From positions 1 to 12,548 of the forward strand of contig JACMQD010000516.1 of assembly GCA_014377155.1 (NCBI GenBank): 12,548 bases of DNA. The letters run 5' to 3'. Below, in pieces: positions 6,562-12,548 of the stretch. The notes below the pieces were generated by a model. It made no database searches. It saw only the letters and a list, made by a program, of their open reading frames with translations, and had not been told where the DNA came from. This DNA is from Herminiimonas sp. (GTDB lineage: Bacteria; Pseudomonadota; Gammaproteobacteria; Burkholderiales; Burkholderiaceae). Position numbers and translations under genes: made by a program. Position 1 is the stretch's first letter. Each line of letters begins with the position of its first letter.

Positions 6562-8176
6562 GGATAGCCACCTTCAAAAGCAATTTTGCTTCAACATAAT
6601 TGAAAAAGACCGTCCACAGACTGGTGATCAGGTAAAACGTAATCAGCAAGACCGTCATGATGAGGAAGATGTTTCCTTTTTCCGCAATGAGCAGGCTGCT
6701 GGCGCTGAGCAATTCAGGAATCGCAATCGCCGAGGCGATCATGGTTTGCTTGGTGAGATTGATCAGTGCTTGCTTGACCGGCCAGTTCGAATACTGCGAG
6801 GTTTGCGACAAATTATGAAACCCGAGTACGAAGCCGGGTTGGTAAGTGCGGATGTGTTTTGCGGCTTCCAGAAACGCGCTCATGATCAGACCGGCCGTGT
6901 AGTATCCCGAACAAAATGCCGCAACGGCAAACGCCGATAGCTTGACGCCGAAGTCTCGCATGATCCAGCCGCCGAGTCCGAAAAAAATCAGGTACATCAT
7001 CAACAGCGGTGGCGTCAGCCGGCCATATGCCATGATCACCTTGACTAACCGGTTCAGCCACGAATCACGGGCGTCCACCAGGACCGATACCGAAACGCCG
7101 AGCGCGACGCTGATGACAATGCTGGTCGCGATCAACAGCATGGAATAGACAATGCCCTGGAAAAACTGGGCGCGGTCGTAAGGATCGTAGATAAAATTCA
7201 GATCGACGCCAAGCTGCTCCTTGATCCACAAGCCCACCGCCTGCACGCCGGTGACTTCTGCGCTGGACACATGCTCGGCGCTGCGGCAGGCAGCGGTCCA
7301 CACGCCGGTGCTGCTTCGTGCGCATTTGTACTGGCCGGCGGCATCGCGTTCGGCCCACAGCGCCTTTTGTTTCGTGAGCCATTCGGTAGTGGCGATTTCC
7401 CATTTCCTGTTGGCGTTGAGCAGCCAGTCGGTGCGGTGCAATTCCGCCATGATGTTGCCCAATGCGATGTCGAGTTCCGACCCTTTCTCGTTGCGCGCGA
7501 TAAAAATCGCCATCGGCGTAATCAACGCCTGCGGCAAGGACATCTTGTAGCCGGCCCATTCCGGCAGTTTCAAGGTATTCGCCAGCGCCGGCGTGGCGTA
7601 CAGGAAGCCTGAACACTGGCCATCCCTGAGCGCGAGTTGCGCATCGCGCACCGTCTTGTAGTTTTGCAGATGGAGCAAATAGCGCTCGCCCATCGGCTTG
7701 TTGAAATAGCTGCCTTGTACCGTGCAAATCGTACTGTCTCGAATTTTTTCCCATGTGTTGACCGCCTGATTCGGCCGGAACAGGACATTCACGCTGGTTT
7801 CGTTGTATCCGGGCTCGACGGCTGTCGCAATCAGCCGGCGGGCCGCGGTATCGCCGACCGTGGCAATGAGGATGTCGACATCGCCCAGCTCAAGCTTCTG
7901 AAACCGGTTTTCCGTGGTGATGCTGACTTTTTGCAGCTTGACGCCGAGCTTGTCGGCAATCAGTTCGGCGATATCACTTTCGAAGCCAACCACCTCGCCC
8001 TTTGAATTGATCGAATTGTAGGGGCTGAAATCGGTCTTGACGCCGACCCGGATGACGCCTTTTTTCTGAATGCTGTCGAGTGCCTTGCTCGGCGTGGCCG
8101 GTTCGGCATGGCGCTGAAATGACAGCAGGAACAAGCCGGCCAGACAGATTATCCTGAACAATTTTTTATTCAACAT
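6554..8176 (-). CDS. Fused amino acid ABC solute-binding protein and permease
   Basis: A 540-residue two-domain protein. Residues 1-25 form a Sec signal peptide or anchor (basic MLNKK, then a hydrophobic core). Residues 32-275 are a family 3 solute-binding domain: GVIRVGVKTDFSPYN (40-54), GEVVGFESDIAELIADKLG (60-78), and ATVGDTAARR (105-114) near the ligand carboxylate site. Cys151 and Cys188 lie where general L-amino acid binders of the AapJ/BztA type carry a paired Cys (from memory). A linker with Cys285 and Cys297 leads to a HisM-type permease domain (338-526) with RLTPPLLMMYLIFFGLGG at 386-403 and AIAIPELLSASSLL at 483-496. Its EAA-loop region (YQPGFVLGFHNLS) does not match the usual EAA...G pattern. 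Natural binding-permease fusions exist, but most proteobacterial systems keep these parts separate. The start at 8176 has a weak AGAG site. It is followed directly by the second permease. No ATPase gene accompanies it. Confidence 0.93.
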   Translation of the reverse strand: MLNKKLFRIICLAGLFLLSFQRHAEPATPSKALDSIQKKGVIRVGVKTDFSPYNSINSKGEVVGFESDIAELIADKLGVKLQKVSITTENRFQKLELGDVDILIATVGDTAARRLIATAVEPGYNETSVNVLFRPNQAVNTWEKIRDSTICTVQGSYFNKPMGERYLLHLQNYKTVRDAQLALRDGQCSGFLYATPALANTLKLPEWAGYKMSLPQALITPMAIFIARNEKGSELDIALGNIMAELHRTDWLLNANRKWEIATTEWLTKQKALWAERDAAGQYKCARSSTGVWTAACRSAEHVSSAEVTGVQAVGLWIKEQLGVDLNFIYDPYDRAQFFQGIVYSMLLIATSIVISVALGVSVSVLVDARDSWLNRLVKVIMAYGRLTPPLLMMYLIFFGLGGWIMRDFGVKLSAFAVAAFCSGYYTAGLIMSAFLEAAKHIRTYQPGFVLGFHNLSQTSQYSNWPVKQALINLTKQTMIASAIAIPELLSASSLLIAEKGNIFLIMTVLLITFYLITSLWTVFFNYVEAKLLLKVAIHD

Positions 8177-8259
8177 CGTTATTTGCTCTATTCGTGACGG
8201 ATCTTTACACCGGCGCGCACCGCAGCGGCCATGCCTTGCAAATAAATTACATTTGGGAA

Positions 8260-8288
8260 ATTATACGGCCACAAGCGACGCTGCGGAA
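8260..8288 (-). promoter_or_regulatory. Probable promoter of the ABC transporter operon
   Basis: A perfect -10 hexamer TATAAT reads on the minus strand at 8265-8260, 84 bases before the ATG at 8176. The hexamer at the -35 distance (TTCCGC, 8288-8283) is a poor match, so an activator may be needed. The gap 8177-8361 holds this element and the hairpin after the GGDEF-EAL gene, and no credible gene. Confidence 0.45.
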
Positions 8289-8344
8289 AGAAATACCCCG
8301 GCGTTACGCTTTGTTAGCAACAGAACTGCTGTTCAGAGATTTCC

Positions 8345-8362
8345 GCCCGAGCGGGCATTTTT
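8345..8362. terminator. GC hairpin with T-tract at the end of the GGDEF-EAL gene
   Basis: GCCCG-AG-CGGGC (8345-8356) is a perfect short GC stem followed on the plus strand by ATTTTT. On the minus strand, the direction of the GGDEF-EAL gene, the hairpin comes five bases after the TGA stop but is preceded by an A-run and followed by GGAAAT, so the U-tract is weak that way. No plus-strand gene leads into it. It probably separates the signalling operon from the ABC operon, with uncertain strength. Confidence 0.4.
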
Positions 8363-10524
8363 CAGTCGTTGAGAAAACCGCTATGTGCCAATGGAAGGCG
8401 CAGATTTGCACGAAGGATCGTCTCGAAGTCCGACGCTGACACCGGCTTGCTGAAAAAATAGCCCTGCATCATGTCGCAACGCAGGCTTTGCAGGTAGGCC
8501 AGCTGTTCATGGGTCTCCACCCCTTCGGCAACCACTTGCAAATTCAGATTGTGCGCCAGTGCGATCACCGATTTGACGATCACCGCGTCATTCGAATCGA
8601 ATGTCATTTCATTGATGAACGAGCGGTCGATCTTGAGAACATCGATGGGGAACCGCTTGAGATAGGCAAGACTGGAATAGCCGGTGCCGAAATCGTCGAT
8701 CGAGATATGCACGCCGAGTTGCTTGATCTTGTGCATCGTGTCGATCGCCACTTCGACATCGTGCATCAGCACGCCTTCGGTCAGTTCCAGTTCCAGGTAT
8801 TCCGGCTGCAAACCGGTTTCGGCAAGCGTCAATGCAATCGACTGCACCAGGTCGGGTTGGGCGAACTGGCGCGCCGACAAATTGACCGCGATACGCAGGC
8901 CGGCATGACCGGCCTCTAGCCATCGTCGGGTCTGTGCGCAGGCCGTGCGCAAAACCCAGGCACCGATCAGGCCGATCATGCCGGTTTCTTCGGCAAGACC
9001 GATAAAACGGTTCGGTGAAATCAACCCGAGGCTCGCATGCTGCCAGCGCACCAGCGCTTCCATGCCGACGACCTGCCCCGTCTGGAGGTTAACCTGCGGC
9101 TGGTAGTGCAGGACGAATTCCTGTCGCTCGATTGCCAGCCGCAAGTCCATCTCCAGACTGAGCCGCTCCAGCGAGCGGGCATTCATTTGGGCTGTGTAGA
9201 ACTGGAAGGCGTTACCACCCATTTCCTTGGCGCGGTACATGGCGGTATCGGCGTGATCAATCAACGCTTCGGATTCGGCGCCATCGGCCGGAAAGGCGGC
9301 TACGCCGATGCTGCAAGTCAGGAAGAACTCGTGGGCATCGATGGTAAATGGCTCGGACACGGCTTTCAAGAGCCGGTCGATGGTATCGGTGACGATACTC
9401 TGGCCGACAGCGAGCGGCAGGACCAGCACGAATTCGTCGCCGCTGAGACGTGCGATGGTATCGGTTTGCCGCGTGGCCTCTTGCAGGCGTTGCGCGATGA
9501 CCTGGATGGCACGGTCGCCGGCCTTGTGCCCAAGACTGTCATTGACGAACTTGAAGCGGTCGATATCGATCAGCAAGACCCAGACCGGATTGCCATTGCG
9601 GCCGGACAGGCCGAGTGTCTGGTCGAGCCGGTCGATCAGAAGCGCGCGGTTTGGCAAACCGGTGAGCTCGTCATGCAGCGCCCGGTAGTGATTGTGCTCG
9701 TCATCCTGCTTGCGCAGCGTAATGTCCTTGCCGGTGCCACGATAGCCCGAGAAGCTTCCATCCTGGTTGAACAGCGGCGCGCCGTTGATGCAGCGCCAGC
9801 CGATGGCGCCATCGGGATGCCGGAATTTATACTCGAAATCGCAAAAAGGCTGATGGGCTTCAAGCACGGCGCGATGGGCTTCCCAGTCGTTGCCTTCGAT
9901 GCTGGCGGCATCTTCCCAGCGCGCCTTGTCAAGAAACTGTGCCGTGCGCTCGCCCGAGGCGACCGTCGTTCCCGAAATCATGGTGAACCGGAAATCGGCG
10001 CCCTGCTCCCAGTACCAATCGGATGACATGGCGGTAAAGCTGCGAAACCGTGTTTCACTCTGAAACAGGTCTTTGGTGCGTTTTTGAACAGTTTCCTCGA
10101 GAACCCTGCTTTGGTTTTTGACCATCGTATGCAAGAGCCGCACTTCGAGCATGTTGCGGATGCGAGACAGCACTTCGACCAGGTTGTATGGCCGGCTGAT
10201 GAAATCCTTGGCGCCGGCCTGCAACGCGTCGAGTTTCAAATCGTTATCCGTAGTAATGGCCAACACTGGCAGGTAATCTTCCTTCTCGATGGTCTTGAGC
10301 AGGTCAATCACCTCGAAGCCGTTCAGGCCGGGCATCTTGAGGTCGAGCAGGATCAGGTCGAACATCTGTTCCTGATGCATGCCGCAGACCGCATACGGGT
10401 CCGTCACACCGGTGACGGCCGCATAGCCGGCGTTACGCAACATTTGTTGAAGTATCAGAACCTGCGTAGTCTGATCATCTACCACCAGAATACGGGCATT
10501 GAAGATGTCGGATGCAGTAATCAT
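8362..10524 (-). CDS. Response regulator with REC-PAS-GGDEF-EAL domains (c-di-GMP turnover)
   Basis: A 720-residue cytoplasmic protein. The receiver domain (10-125) has the acidic pair D16/D17, phospho-acceptor D61 in LLDLKMPG, T91 and K106, all intact. A short coiled linker (130-158) leads to a PAS domain (about 159-270). The GGDEF domain (283-440) has the active site SGDEF at 361-365, which keeps the catalytic GDEF core, and an inhibitory I-site RQTD at 352-355 placed five residues upstream, as in enzymes inhibited by their product. The EAL domain (455-705) shows EAL (489-491), NLS (548-550), ELTE (580-583), DDFGTGYSSL (610-619), KID (631-633), AEGVET and QGYFFSKP. All key metal and catalytic residues appear present. 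Synthesis and breakdown of c-di-GMP are therefore both plausible, switched by phosphorylation of the receiver. It lies 67 bp after the ACP gene on the same strand. The divergent hybrid kinase is an obvious candidate phospho-donor. The ribosome site before ATG 10524 is weak. Confidence 0.95.
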   Translation of the reverse strand: MITASDIFNARILVVDDQTTQVLILQQMLRNAGYAAVTGVTDPYAVCGMHQEQMFDLILLDLKMPGLNGFEVIDLLKTIEKEDYLPVLAITTDNDLKLDALQAGAKDFISRPYNLVEVLSRIRNMLEVRLLHTMVKNQSRVLEETVQKRTKDLFQSETRFRSFTAMSSDWYWEQGADFRFTMISGTTVASGERTAQFLDKARWEDAASIEGNDWEAHRAVLEAHQPFCDFEYKFRHPDGAIGWRCINGAPLFNQDGSFSGYRGTGKDITLRKQDDEHNHYRALHDELTGLPNRALLIDRLDQTLGLSGRNGNPVWVLLIDIDRFKFVNDSLGHKAGDRAIQVIAQRLQEATRQTDTIARLSGDEFVLVLPLAVGQSIVTDTIDRLLKAVSEPFTIDAHEFFLTCSIGVAAFPADGAESEALIDHADTAMYRAKEMGGNAFQFYTAQMNARSLERLSLEMDLRLAIERQEFVLHYQPQVNLQTGQVVGMEALVRWQHASLGLISPNRFIGLAEETGMIGLIGAWVLRTACAQTRRWLEAGHAGLRIAVNLSARQFAQPDLVQSIALTLAETGLQPEYLELELTEGVLMHDVEVAIDTMHKIKQLGVHISIDDFGTGYSSLAYLKRFPIDVLKIDRSFINEMTFDSNDAVIVKSVIALAHNLNLQVVAEGVETHEQLAYLQSLRCDMMQGYFFSKPVSASDFETILRANLRLPLAHSGFLND

Positions 10525-10591
10525 TAAATTGGGCCGGGTGGTTCAAAGTGGGGGGCGATCGGTGCGCCGTCCCGGTGCGCCATGGCGAATG

Positions 10592-10843
10592 CTAGATGGA
10601 TGCTGCCTGGCTTTGCGCGACCGATGCGGCCAGCGCGCCGAGTGTCGTTTCAGGGGGCAGTGAAAGATCTATGATCGTAACATTGAGTTCTGCCTCCAGG
10701 TCGAGCATCACATCGACCAGATGCAATGAATCGATGCCAAGATCGCGCAATTTGGTTTGGTCGGTCAAGCTTGCCATGTCGATATCGAAGCGCGCGTTCA
10801 GGATGGTTTTAATTTTACCGATGATATCTGTTTCATTTAACAT
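10592..10843 (-). CDS. Acyl carrier protein
   Basis: An 83-residue acidic protein with the hallmark GIDSLHLVDVMLDLE at 36-50. Ser39 in the DSL motif is where the phosphopantetheine arm is attached. Length and the four-helix pattern match stand-alone ACPs of fatty acid or polyketide pathways. The start ATG at 10843 is preceded by AGAAAG about eight bases upstream. It is more divergent than the housekeeping AcpP: the usual acidic helix II after the Ser reads LHLVDVMLDLEAEL, and the neighbours are not fab genes. No ketosynthase, ligase or transferase is seen in the window. It lies upstream of the REC-PAS-GGDEF-EAL gene on the same strand with a 67-bp gap, so the two are probably co-transcribed. 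A specialised ACP that carries an acyl group for a signal or surface lipid is the inference. It could also be a leftover of a larger pathway outside the window. Confidence 0.93.
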   Translation of the reverse strand: MLNETDIIGKIKTILNARFDIDMASLTDQTKLRDLGIDSLHLVDVMLDLEAELNVTIIDLSLPPETTLGALAASVAQSQAASI

Positions 10844-11118
10844 TTCGCGTCTTTCTAGGGGGAGTTTCTTTTATAAACCATCGTCACGGCGCCGATCTTA
10901 GAAATATATCTGCATTTTGTCTTAGAAGAAGACCTGCTTGCAAATATCTACATCGGCTTGATCGCATTTCGTACTCCATATTGTAGGGGATTCAATTAAC
11001 AATTTCTCAAATACAATTCACAAATTTGAATTTTTTTCTTATCAAGCAGTAGCAAAGTCCATTACTGTGGCGCGTAGGCTGCAAACGGATTGAAGAATTA
11101 AACAAGGCGACACACACG
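10844..11118. promoter_or_regulatory. AT-rich divergent intergenic region between ACP and hybrid kinase
   Basis: This 275-bp stretch is clearly more AT-rich than the flanking genes and must hold the promoters for both directions. Candidate -10 elements are TATAAA on the minus strand (about 10869-10874, from GGTTTATAAAAG) and TACAAT on the plus strand (11012-11017), neither with a strong -35. The kinase ATG at 11119 is preceded by AAGG 11 bases upstream. A weak inverted repeat ATTCA-N6-TGAAT (11016-11031) and a T7 run (11031-11037) lie in the kinase leader. No gene is seen here. Confidence 0.5.
10896..10937. repeat. Paired direct repeat TCTTAGAA-N6-CTGC in the ACP upstream region
   Basis: TCTTAGAA-ATATAT-CTGC at 10896-10913 and TCTTAGAA-GAAGAC-CTGC at 10920-10937 share the same 12 fixed bases at the same internal spacing, 24 bases apart start to start. 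Two direct half-site pairs upstream of a promoter are the usual layout for a tandem response-regulator or activator site. The binding protein is unknown. Confidence 0.45.
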
Positions 11119-12548
11119 ATGGTTTCAGAAACGGCCAAGACAGATACCGACGCAATCGACGCCGCTGTCAAAGCGCAGGCCAAACTACGCGTGGTGGCAG
11201 GCATTCCAGTCATCTTGCTGGGGCTGCTTGCGGTCTGGCACCTTGGCACGCCGTTTGGCGCTTCGGGCAACAGAGCGGTAGCTGCGATCGCCATCGTTCA
11301 TGCGATCTACATACTGGCCGCGTATTTTCTGGCGTCACGCGTTAGTCGCACTGGCCGCACCGTCCGCGCACGCACACTGGTGTTTGCAACCGCCGTCCTC
11401 GATCCGCTCATGCTGTCGAACTGGCTGATGATGACGGGCGAAACCGGCGCATTGTTCGTTTGTTTCTATTTATTCACGATTCTCGGGTTCGGGTTCCGTA
11501 TTGGCCGCCTGTCGATGTGGATTTGTCAAGCAGCGTCGTTGCTCGGCTTTACTCTGGTGCTGGCAATTGCGCCTGTCTGGCGTCTCCATCCCATCCTGGG
11601 GCTGTCATTTTTGTTAATTTTGATCGTGGTGCCTGTTTATGCCACCGGCCTGATCAACAACTTGCGGATCGCCCGTAACCGTGCTGAATTTGAAAGTCAG
11701 GCTAAGTCCCAGTTGCTGGCAAAAGTAAGTCACGAACTGCGCACGCCGCTGTCGGGCATCATGGCATCGGCAGAGCTACTGTCGTCTGAAACCAGCGATC
11801 CGCAGACAACGATGCGCTCGGGTTTGATATTGCGTTTGTCCAGTGACTTGCTGCTGGAGATTAACGATTTGCTGGACACGGCGAAGTTGGAAGCAAAGGC
11901 CCTGACACTGGAATCGGCACCCTTCGACCTGCACGTCGTCATGGAGCAGATCCGACTGACGTTCGTATCCATGGCGGTCGCGAAACATATCGATTTCCAT
12001 GTCAGCGTCGACCCGGCAATTAGCCAGATGGTGTCGGGAGACGCGCATTATCTGGCGCGCGTCCTGAAAAACCTGGTAGGTAATGCGTTGAAATTCACCA
12101 GCACAGGTGAAGTCGAGGTCGCCCTCACCTTGATCTCTGCAGAAAACCATATCTACCGTATTCTATTCAGCGTGCGCGATACCGGAATCGGCATTCCAGC
12201 CGCCTTGCACAAGCAGATATTCGAACCCTTCTTCCAGGCGTCGGCAGGAACCTCACGTCAGTATGGCGGAACCGGTCTGGGAATGAGCCTGGCGCAGGAC
12301 ATCGTCAATCTCATGGGCAGCGATATTGTCGTCGAAAGCGTGCCGGGCACGGGGAGCCGGTTTCGCATCGAAGTCAATTTGCCGGTTGCCGCTCTGCCCT
12401 GCGCCGAGTCCACACCGGCCGCACAAGTGCGTGTTACCAAAGGCAAGCGTGTCCGGGTGGCAGACGACAATGCGACCAACCTCAACCTGATCCGCGAACT
12501 GCTGGTACTGGATGAGCATGACGTGGCCATGGCCGCCAATGGCCAGGA
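11119..12548 (+). CDS. Hybrid sensor histidine kinase (RpfC/LqsS-like layout), C-terminus beyond the window
   Basis: The frame from ATG 11119 runs 476 codons to the right edge without a stop. After a short polar N-terminus, five or six hydrophobic helices (about 25-41, 53-73, 87-103, 111-127, 133-150, 158-180) form a membrane sensor without a sizable periplasmic domain. This is the architecture of sensors for small diffusible or membrane-partitioning signals such as RpfC or LqsS/CqsS. HisKA follows with the phospho-acceptor H205 in SHELRTPLSGI. The ATPase domain has an N box (N318, N322 in NLVGNALKF), DTGIGI (354-359), FEPFFQ (368-373) and GGTGLGMSLAQ (383-393). From 444 a receiver domain begins with the acidic pair D449/D450; its phospho-acceptor Asp lies outside the window, as may an HPt domain. 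It is divergent from the ACP and c-di-GMP genes, so it may form a phosphorelay with the REC-PAS-GGDEF-EAL protein. The hybrid-kinase class is firm; the signal is inference. Confidence 0.95.
   Translation, partial: MVSETAKTDTDAIDAAVKAQAKLRVVAGIPVILLGLLAVWHLGTPFGASGNRAVAAIAIVHAIYILAAYFLASRVSRTGRTVRARTLVFATAVLDPLMLSNWLMMTGETGALFVCFYLFTILGFGFRIGRLSMWICQAASLLGFTLVLAIAPVWRLHPILGLSFLLILIVVPVYATGLINNLRIARNRAEFESQAKSQLLAKVSHELRTPLSGIMASAELLSSETSDPQTTMRSGLILRLSSDLLLEINDLLDTAKLEAKALTLESAPFDLHVVMEQIRLTFVSMAVAKHIDFHVSVDPAISQMVSGDAHYLARVLKNLVGNALKFTSTGEVEVALTLISAENHIYRILFSVRDTGIGIPAALHKQIFEPFFQASAGTSRQYGGTGLGMSLAQDIVNLMGSDIVVESVPGTGSRFRIEVNLPVAALPCAESTPAAQVRVTKGKRVRVADDNATNLNLIRELLVLDEHDVAMAANGQ

Noticed and set aside
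7065..7754. 229-residue minus-strand ORF inside the binding-permease gene
   Set aside because: It is an alternative frame of the well-supported fusion protein, with Arg/His-rich shadow composition.
8194..8439. 81-residue plus-strand ORF
   Set aside because: It crosses the ABC promoter, the hairpin and the end of the GGDEF-EAL gene, has no ribosome site and no recognisable features.
9037..10527. Plus-strand ORFs 9037-10026 (329 residues) and 10084-10527
   Set aside because: They are antisense to the GGDEF-EAL gene, whose domains and catalytic residues are fully intact; long antisense ORFs are common at this GC content.
11776..12539. Minus-strand ORFs antisense to the histidine kinase
   Set aside because: The plus-strand frame has all kinase motifs without interruption; the antisense frames have none.
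1..12548. CRISPR arrays, tRNA/rRNA genes, insertion sequences
   Set aside because: No regularly spaced repeats, cloverleaf sequences, transposase motifs or terminal inverted repeats with target duplications were seen.

Overview
The window reads as accessory sequence from a GC-rich Gram-negative bacterium, most likely a betaproteobacterium of the Burkholderiales (Oxalobacteraceae-like). That placement is an inference from the base composition, the polar amino acid ABC proteins, the REC-PAS-GGDEF-EAL regulator and the hybrid kinase; there is no rRNA or other phylogenetic marker. I see no tRNA, rRNA, CRISPR array, transposase or phage integrase.

Left region (1-5730, all minus strand): three genes of unknown function. 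In transcription order they are a protein of about 607 residues with a hydrophobic double helix near its N-terminus (5580-3757), a 214-residue protein (3550-2906), and a very long Ala/Gln-rich helical protein that starts at 2836 and runs off the left edge. The last is an uninterrupted 945-codon frame. It is easily missed because its stop codon lies outside the window, and short ORFs in the same stretch are its shadows. A good sigma70-like promoter (5701-5729) and a perfect 17-bp inverted repeat (5670-5686) precede the first gene. The set looks like a self-contained secreted, structural or toxin-like module, but no family could be named with confidence.

Middle region (5878-8288, minus strand): an ABC-type amino acid transporter operon. 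One gene fuses a secreted-type solute-binding domain to a HisM/HisQ-type permease domain. The next gene, overlapping it by 8 bp, is a second permease. No ATPase gene is present, and in both permease domains the cytoplasmic EAA loop that docks the ATPase looks degenerate or shortened.

Right region (8362-12548): a signalling cluster. A minus-strand pair encodes a small acyl carrier protein and a REC-PAS-GGDEF-EAL cyclic-di-GMP enzyme. A plus-strand hybrid histidine kinase (membrane sensor, HisKA, HATPase, start of a receiver domain) is transcribed divergently from them and is cut by the right edge. The shared 275-bp AT-rich intergenic region carries a paired direct repeat. A reasonable inference is that the kinase senses a small, possibly acyl-derived, signal and feeds the receiver domain of the c-di-GMP enzyme, with the ACP serving acyl chemistry, but the sequence alone does not prove this link.
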